Source of the DNA: Peptococcaceae bacterium UBA7702
GTDB lineage: Bacteria; Bacillota; Dehalobacteriia; UBA7702
Direction of reading: 5' to 3'
NCBI GenBank assembly: GCA_002482535.1
Contig: DLGE01000001.1
Span: forward strand, 469,513 to 533,512
Length of the DNA stretch: 64,000 bases
The notes beneath the pieces are model-generated. The model saw only the letters and a program-made list of their open reading frames with translations. It made no database searches and had not been told where the DNA came from. The number at the start of each line of letters is the position of its first letter. Positions within the stretch are counted from its first letter, which is position 1. Of this stretch, positions 60,468-64,000 are shown in pieces. The position numbers and the translations under genes were made by a program.

Positions 60468-61786
60468 TTGCTTACCTCCTTCTTTTTGGCCGACAGTTTT
60501 TTGGAATAACGGATCAGATGAACGATTCTGCGCTTGGCGGGACAGACATAGGCGCAGCAGCCGCATTCAATGCAGTCCATGAGATGATAATCGTTCAGGG
60601 CTTCTTCCGCTAAGGAGCGTTCGCCGAGGATGCTTAACATGCTCGGATTCAACCCCATGGGACAGGCGGTGAGGCATTTCCCACAACGAATGCAGGCAAT
60701 CTGAGGTCCGTCGTTGATTTTCTCTTTGGTGAAGGCCAAAATACCGTTGACTCCCTTGATGATGGGAGCTTCGGTGGTGTATTGGGTGACCCCCATCATG
60801 GGGCCGCCGGCAATGATTTTTTCCGGAGGTGCGCTGTAACCGCCACAGACTTCAATGGCATCGGCAAAGCTCGCGCCGATTCTCAAATTGAGGTTTTTCG
60901 GCTCTTTGATCGCGCTGCCGCTGACGGTGACCACTCTTTCCAAGAGGGGCATCCCGTCTCTGACCGCGTCGCAGACGGCGATGGAAGTCCCCACATTTTG
61001 CACCACGATGCCAACGGCCATAGGCAATTTACCGGAGGGAACTTCCCGGCCGGTTAATAATTTGATCAATGTTTTTTCCGCACCGTGGGGATATCTGGTG
61101 GGCACCGCAACAACCTTAACGCCGGTGCCAGCAAGGGCTTTTTCCGTCGCTGCCACGGCGTCTTGTTTGTTGTCTTCGATCCCCAAAATGACGTTTTTCA
61201 CGCTAAGTACTTTTTTCAGAATTAAAATACCGGTGGCCAGGCGTTCCGTGTATTCCAGCATCATGCGGTGATCCGACGTCAAATACGGTTCGCATTCGGC
61301 GCCGTTGATGATCAGCGTATCAATGGGATATTCTTTGGGCGGACAGAGTTTCACATAGGTGGGGAAGGTTGCCCCGCCTAAGCCGACGATACCGGCGGCT
61401 TTGATGATGTTGATGATTTCTTCGGCATTGAGTTTCTGCCAATCTCTTTTTGTTAAAACGTCTTCCGCCCACTCATCTTTTCCGTCGCTTTCGATGGTTA
61501 TCGCCAAGCATTTGCCCATGACGGGATGAGGTTGGTCGGCGACACTCGTTACTTTTCCGGAAATGGTGGCGTGGGTGTTACTGGATACCGGGCCGCAGCC
61601 TTCGGCAATCAGTTGCCCTTTTTTGACCTCATCACCTTTTTTCACGATTGGTTTGCTTGCCGCGCCAATGTGCTGACTGACGGGAATTACCACTTTTTGC
61701 GGCAATTTGCCGTTTTCAATGGCCTTTCCGTCGGTCAATGTCTTGTGGGTATTGGGATGGATCCCCCATTTTCTTTTACCAAACAT
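60464..61786 (-). CDS. rnfC: Rnf complex subunit RnfC
   Basis: Soluble NADH-binding subunit, 440 residues. GLGGATFPTYVKL near residue 135 and INGAECEPYLTSDHRMM near 160 form the NADH/FMN domain, a SLBB-like segment follows, and two [4Fe-4S] motifs lie near the end: CIRCGKCLTACPMG and CIECGCCAYVCPAKRR. It is the first rnf gene, 11 nt after the RseC-like gene. Confidence 0.96.
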   Translation of the reverse strand: MFGKRKWGIHPNTHKTLTDGKAIENGKLPQKVVIPVSQHIGAASKPIVKKGDEVKKGQLIAEGCGPVSSNTHATISGKVTSVADQPHPVMGKCLAITIESDGKDEWAEDVLTKRDWQKLNAEEIINIIKAAGIVGLGGATFPTYVKLCPPKEYPIDTLIINGAECEPYLTSDHRMMLEYTERLATGILILKKVLSVKNVILGIEDNKQDAVAATEKALAGTGVKVVAVPTRYPHGAEKTLIKLLTGREVPSGKLPMAVGIVVQNVGTSIAVCDAVRDGMPLLERVVTVSGSAIKEPKNLNLRIGASFADAIEVCGGYSAPPEKIIAGGPMMGVTQYTTEAPIIKGVNGILAFTKEKINDGPQIACIRCGKCLTACPMGLNPSMLSILGERSLAEEALNDYHLMDCIECGCCAYVCPAKRRIVHLIRYSKKLSAKKKEVSK

Positions 61787-61797
61787 TTGAACCTCTC

Positions 61798-62211
61798 CTA
61801 ATTGTTTCTTTTGATTTTAACGATCGTTGGTTTTACCGATTGCAATGATTTATCCAACCGTCTGATGAAAACAAAGGCGGTCAAACCAAAGAGGGACCCG
61901 CCGGAAATCATCAGTAATTTTGCGGAAAGCATAAACTGGAAAGATAAATAGTAACCAAGGACGATGCCTAAAATCACAGCCAGTAAAGGTAATAAGAATA
62001 TTATAAATGCTGCTAAGACCCCGTTCATCGCCTTGTTTTCGACGAACACGCGATCGCCTACAGCGGCTCCTGCCTCGTTGTCGACGTCAAGGATCATCGC
62101 GTTACTGCCAGGACACATGCCGCAATGGTCGCAATCCCCATGTATGCTGGCTCTGACTTTTGCCGTATGCTCTGTAACTTCGATGACGACGCCTTCCATC
62201 AATTCTTTCAT
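61798..62211 (-). CDS. SoxR-reducing system RseC/MucC-like membrane protein
   Basis: A 137-residue protein: an N-terminal beta domain with a cysteine cluster DCDHCGMCPG near residue 30, then two membrane helices (about 63-85 and 90-112) and a basic tail. This is the RseC/MucC family, regularly the leading gene of Clostridial rnf operons and linked in E. coli to reduction of SoxR through Rsx. The ATG after GAGGTGATCTT is taken as start. The promoter must lie in the intergenic region upstream, but no clear one was found. Confidence 0.85.
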   Translation of the reverse strand: MKELMEGVVIEVTEHTAKVRASIHGDCDHCGMCPGSNAMILDVDNEAGAAVGDRVFVENKAMNGVLAAFIIFLLPLLAVILGIVLGYYLSFQFMLSAKLLMISGGSLFGLTAFVFIRRLDKSLQSVKPTIVKIKRNN

Positions 62212-62799
62212 AAGATCACCTCGTTTCATATCAAACTATATGATGTCCACTGGCTGTTTCTTCATTTTTGAATGTTTAAATTTTAATGAAGCGCAAAAAT
62301 ATTCTAAATTTCTCGTTGAAAACCACCCTCCTTGTCTTATCCTTCAAACCCACGGGAAGAAGGATTGAAAAAATCAGCGGCTGCGTTTTTCGCTATTGCG
62401 CCTTACACAACCAAAGTGTCTTCTTTGCCGTTCATTCGTATCTTTTTACATGGTTGCTGTCGATTTAAGGGGAATCCCCCTTAATTATAAAAAAAATTTA
62501 TAGAATCTGTTAAAAAAAATTATAATATACCCATCTTTTTATGTCGATATAATATTTTTTTCATGTACCGTGAAATACTTTAAAAAATTGCTCATTTTCA
62601 ATTATTTTTGCTCTTTTTCGCCTGGATTTGCCCCTGCCCGCCAATAAAATCCCACTAAAATACAGGGAAAATAAAAAATATGCCATGTGGAAGATTTTTC
62701 GCTCAACATGGCTGCCCCAGTGTTCCGTTGCTCCGTATATGTGTCGTATATACTTGACATTTATTCGCTTATATATTATGATCTATGGGAGGTGATGAC
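62212..62799. other. AT-rich intergenic region between the divergent Rnf operon and XRE gene
   Basis: About 590 nt with no supportable gene. It contains an 8-bp perfect palindrome TTAAGGGG-aatc-CCCCTTAA at 62465-62484 followed by an A-rich tract, long A/T runs around 62490-62600, and at its right end the promoter and repeat operator of the XRE gene. The Rnf operon promoter should lie at the left part. Confidence 0.5.
62734..62782 (+). promoter_or_regulatory. Promoter and repeat operator of the XRE-DUF6773 module
   Basis: TTGACA (62754-62759), 17 nt, TATGAT (62777-62782): a near-consensus sigma-A promoter. Directly upstream, CGTATAT occurs at 62734 and again at 62745, one helical turn apart, a likely binding site for the regulator itself. 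Confidence 0.75.
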
Positions 62800-63015
62800 A
62801 TGGCAAGAAATATCAGGATCAAGGTTGCCCGGGCCCAACTGGATATGACTCAAAAAGCCTTGGCAGAAGCGGTTGGCATCTCCCGTCAGACGATGAATGC
62901 CATTGAACAGGGAGAATACAACCCAACCATCAAATTATGCCGGAAAATATGTCGTGTTTTGGGAAAATCTCTCGATGATTTGTTTGGGGAGGAAGACGAA
63001 AATGAAACGCTTTAA
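62800..63015 (+). CDS. XRE-family transcriptional regulator (small, YozG-like)
   Basis: A 71-residue protein that is almost only a helix-turn-helix of the Cro/CI type: IKVARAQLDMTQKALAEAV and ISRQTMNAIEQGEYNPT are textbook, followed by LGKSLDDLFGEE. The ATG is placed 5 nt after GGAGGTG; an ATG five codons earlier lies before that site. The gene ends inside the next one, so the two are coupled. It probably represses its own promoter via the CGTATAT repeats. Confidence 0.92.
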   Translation: MARNIRIKVARAQLDMTQKALAEAVGISRQTMNAIEQGEYNPTIKLCRKICRVLGKSLDDLFGEEDENETL

Positions 63016-63478
63016 AAATAACCTCGATGAGATGCAAGAGGAAAAGCTGCTGAAAATAGAGCATTTTGGCATGTGGCTTGCCTTTTGGGGTCTGGTTGCG
63101 GCGGCATTCTTGCAGGTGATAGGCGGCGCTGATCTCAAGCAATTGGCCGGTGAAGGGATCATCCTGATGATCCTTTGCATTTATTTATTGACGGCCTGCT
63201 TGAAAAACGGTATTTGGGACCGTCATTTAAAACCCAATCTGAAAACCAATCTTCTTGTCAGTCTGCTGGCCGCCGTCGCAGTCGCCGCCATTACGGTAAT
63301 AAAGCCCCTTCAGGAGGGGATAACCCTGGCTTATCTGCCCATTACCGCCAGCTTTAGCGCAGTGTTTACCTTTCTGTTATGCTTTGGTGCATTACAGCTT
63401 GCGGTTCTTGTCTACAGAAAACGACGGACAAAACTGGAAAGCTGCGAAGAAGATGATAACGAACCCCATGAGAATTAA
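63002..63478 (+). CDS. DUF6773-like four-helix membrane protein
   Basis: A 158-residue membrane protein. The N-terminus NLDEMQEEKLLKIEHFGMW is followed by four hydrophobic segments (about 26-45, 50-68, 80-98 and 108-130) and a charged tail. The N-terminal DEMQE...KIEH pattern matches the DUF6773 family, which is regularly paired with a small XRE regulator in Bacillota. Function unknown; a regulator/membrane-sensor pair is the natural reading. The start overlaps the XRE gene by 14 nt with GGGGAGG upstream. Confidence 0.7.
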   Translation: MKRFKNNLDEMQEEKLLKIEHFGMWLAFWGLVAAAFLQVIGGADLKQLAGEGIILMILCIYLLTACLKNGIWDRHLKPNLKTNLLVSLLAAVAVAAITVIKPLQEGITLAYLPITASFSAVFTFLLCFGALQLAVLVYRKRRTKLESCEEDDNEPHEN

Positions 63479-63480
63479 AA

Positions 63481-63505
63481 AATCCGGCATAAGCCGGATT
63501 TTTTT
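63481..63505 (+). terminator. Terminator after the XRE-DUF6773 module
   Basis: An 8-bp perfect stem AATCCGGC/GCCGGATT with a 4-nt loop and a T run; the A run on its left makes it usable for the convergent gene too. Confidence 0.85.
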
Positions 63506-64000
63506 AATGTGATAGATCTTGATATTCCAAGGAGGAAGGCGGATCCTGTAAAACCTCCATTAGTTTTGCCCAAAGGGTCTTGCTTTCCTCAAATGCGGCA
63601 TAATGCTTCTCAACGTTCGCCGCGTATTTTCTCAGTTCCGGCAGAATTTTCATAAAGGACTTCGTATCAAAATAGTCGCAGATCATGGGCAGCGTCTGTT
63701 TCAGCTGTTCTTCGGTGGTTTTTATTCTTTCCTGATAGTGGCCGCGATCCGTGATATAGAGCAAAAGCGGTTTATAGCGAATCCAACCGACGCAAGCCGC
63801 GTAAAACCGCCGCAGAACGGATTCGGATGCCGCGTCGACGGGTTTTAGCTGCCGCGGCAAAACGCCGGAGAGCAGATGTTTGTAGGCGGAAAAGCCGTCG
63901 TGAAAGGTATAGCAGGGCACTCTCAGCACCTCCCTTTGGCTTAAACAGGTGCTTAAAAAGGTATCTTCCCCCCTGGCTCCCGGGGGGTTGTAGAAGGGAA
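63504..64000 (-). CDS. Partial protein running off the right edge (C-terminal part; possible glycosyltransferase)
   Basis: The minus-strand frame stays open from the stop at 63504 to the window edge, about 165 codons, so the start is outside. The edge portion reads FYNPPGARGEDTFLSTCL, which looks coding and recalls the catalytic RGED-type segment of some glycosyltransferases. The rest is helical (KTTEEQLKQTLP, AANVEKHYAAFEES) with no membrane segment. A GTG start with GGGAGG exists at 63920 and would give 138 residues, but it would discard the coherent upstream segment, so the longer partial reading is preferred. The family is not identified with certainty. Confidence 0.55.
   Translation of the reverse strand, partial: PFYNPPGARGEDTFLSTCLSQREVLRVPCYTFHDGFSAYKHLLSGVLPRQLKPVDAASESVLRRFYAACVGWIRYKPLLLYITDRGHYQERIKTTEEQLKQTLPMICDYFDTKSFMKILPELRKYAANVEKHYAAFEESKTLWAKLMEVLQDPPSSLEYQDLSH

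Noticed and set aside
1..64000. CRISPR arrays, insertion sequences, integrases, phage genes or T-box leaders
   Set aside because: No regular direct repeats with spacers, transposase motifs, terminal inverted repeats, phage modules or T-box sequence (TGGNACCGCG) were seen.

Overview
The window comes from an anaerobic, endospore-forming member of the Bacillota (Clostridia-like; a spore-forming Negativicute cannot be excluded). The evidence is a full-length SpoIVA, a 21-codon gene that looks like SpoVM, a SpoVB-type flippase, a Der/PlsY neighbourhood, an Rnf complex, B12-dependent methyltransferases and Bacillota-type promoters and Shine-Dalgarno sites. Coding density is high and base composition is fairly even. 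I saw no transposon, phage, integron or CRISPR array.

Layout. 1-6.8 kb: tRNA-Arg(CCG) on the minus strand, then a plus-strand run DUF3786 - S-adenosylhomocysteine hydrolase - two-subunit fumarase - DUF512 radical SAM - der - plsY. 6.8-11.4 kb: a sporulation patch of spoIVA, a DinG-type helicase/exonuclease and a very short spoVM candidate; spoIVA and the spoVM candidate have matching sigma-E-like promoters. 11.4-14.1 kb: a consensus promoter, a cobalamin riboswitch and an intrinsic terminator control a three-gene operon (zinc alcohol dehydrogenase-like, TrpD-like phosphoribosyltransferase, 65-residue orphan). 14.1-21.3 kb: TIGR04086 membrane protein, folE, YpmA-like protein, lepB, surE, spoVB-like flippase, EF-G paralogue, ZIP transporter. 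21.4-30.1 kb: amidohydrolase, pyruvate carboxylase, DUF1015 and the three-subunit succinate dehydrogenase/fumarate reductase. With the fumarase at 2-3.5 kb these cover most of an oxaloacetate-to-succinate branch. 30.6 kb: lexA.

31.5-41.7 kb is a complete-looking quaternary amine demethylation locus: two BCCT (betaine/carnitine/choline-type) transporters bracket a corrinoid protein, two MttB-family methyltransferases without an in-frame amber codon, and a hydantoinase/oxoprolinase-type ATPase. A PocR-AraC regulator is divergently transcribed across a region rich in TTTGCAT-like repeats. 41.7-50.6 kb: a conserved housekeeping block, transcribed on the minus strand as miaB - ylbF - mutS - mutL - miaA - hfq, then a methionine gamma-lyase-like enzyme. 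50.6-53.9 kb: YigZ, Ogt and a YyaL-type thioredoxin-domain protein.

54.0-62.2 kb is one eleven-gene minus-strand operon: RseC-like protein, rnfCDGEAB, apbE, a NusG-domain-II protein, a Gx-type membrane protein and an EcfT-like membrane protein. The last four resemble the accessory set seen around flavin-based extracellular electron transfer, here fused to Rnf. 62.8-64 kb: an XRE regulator with a small membrane protein, and a protein that runs off the right edge.

Best leads: the missed spoVM, the B12-riboswitch operon with its TrpD-like enzyme, the hydantoinase-type ATPase as a possible corrinoid reactivator, and the Rnf plus flavinylation/EET-like operon.
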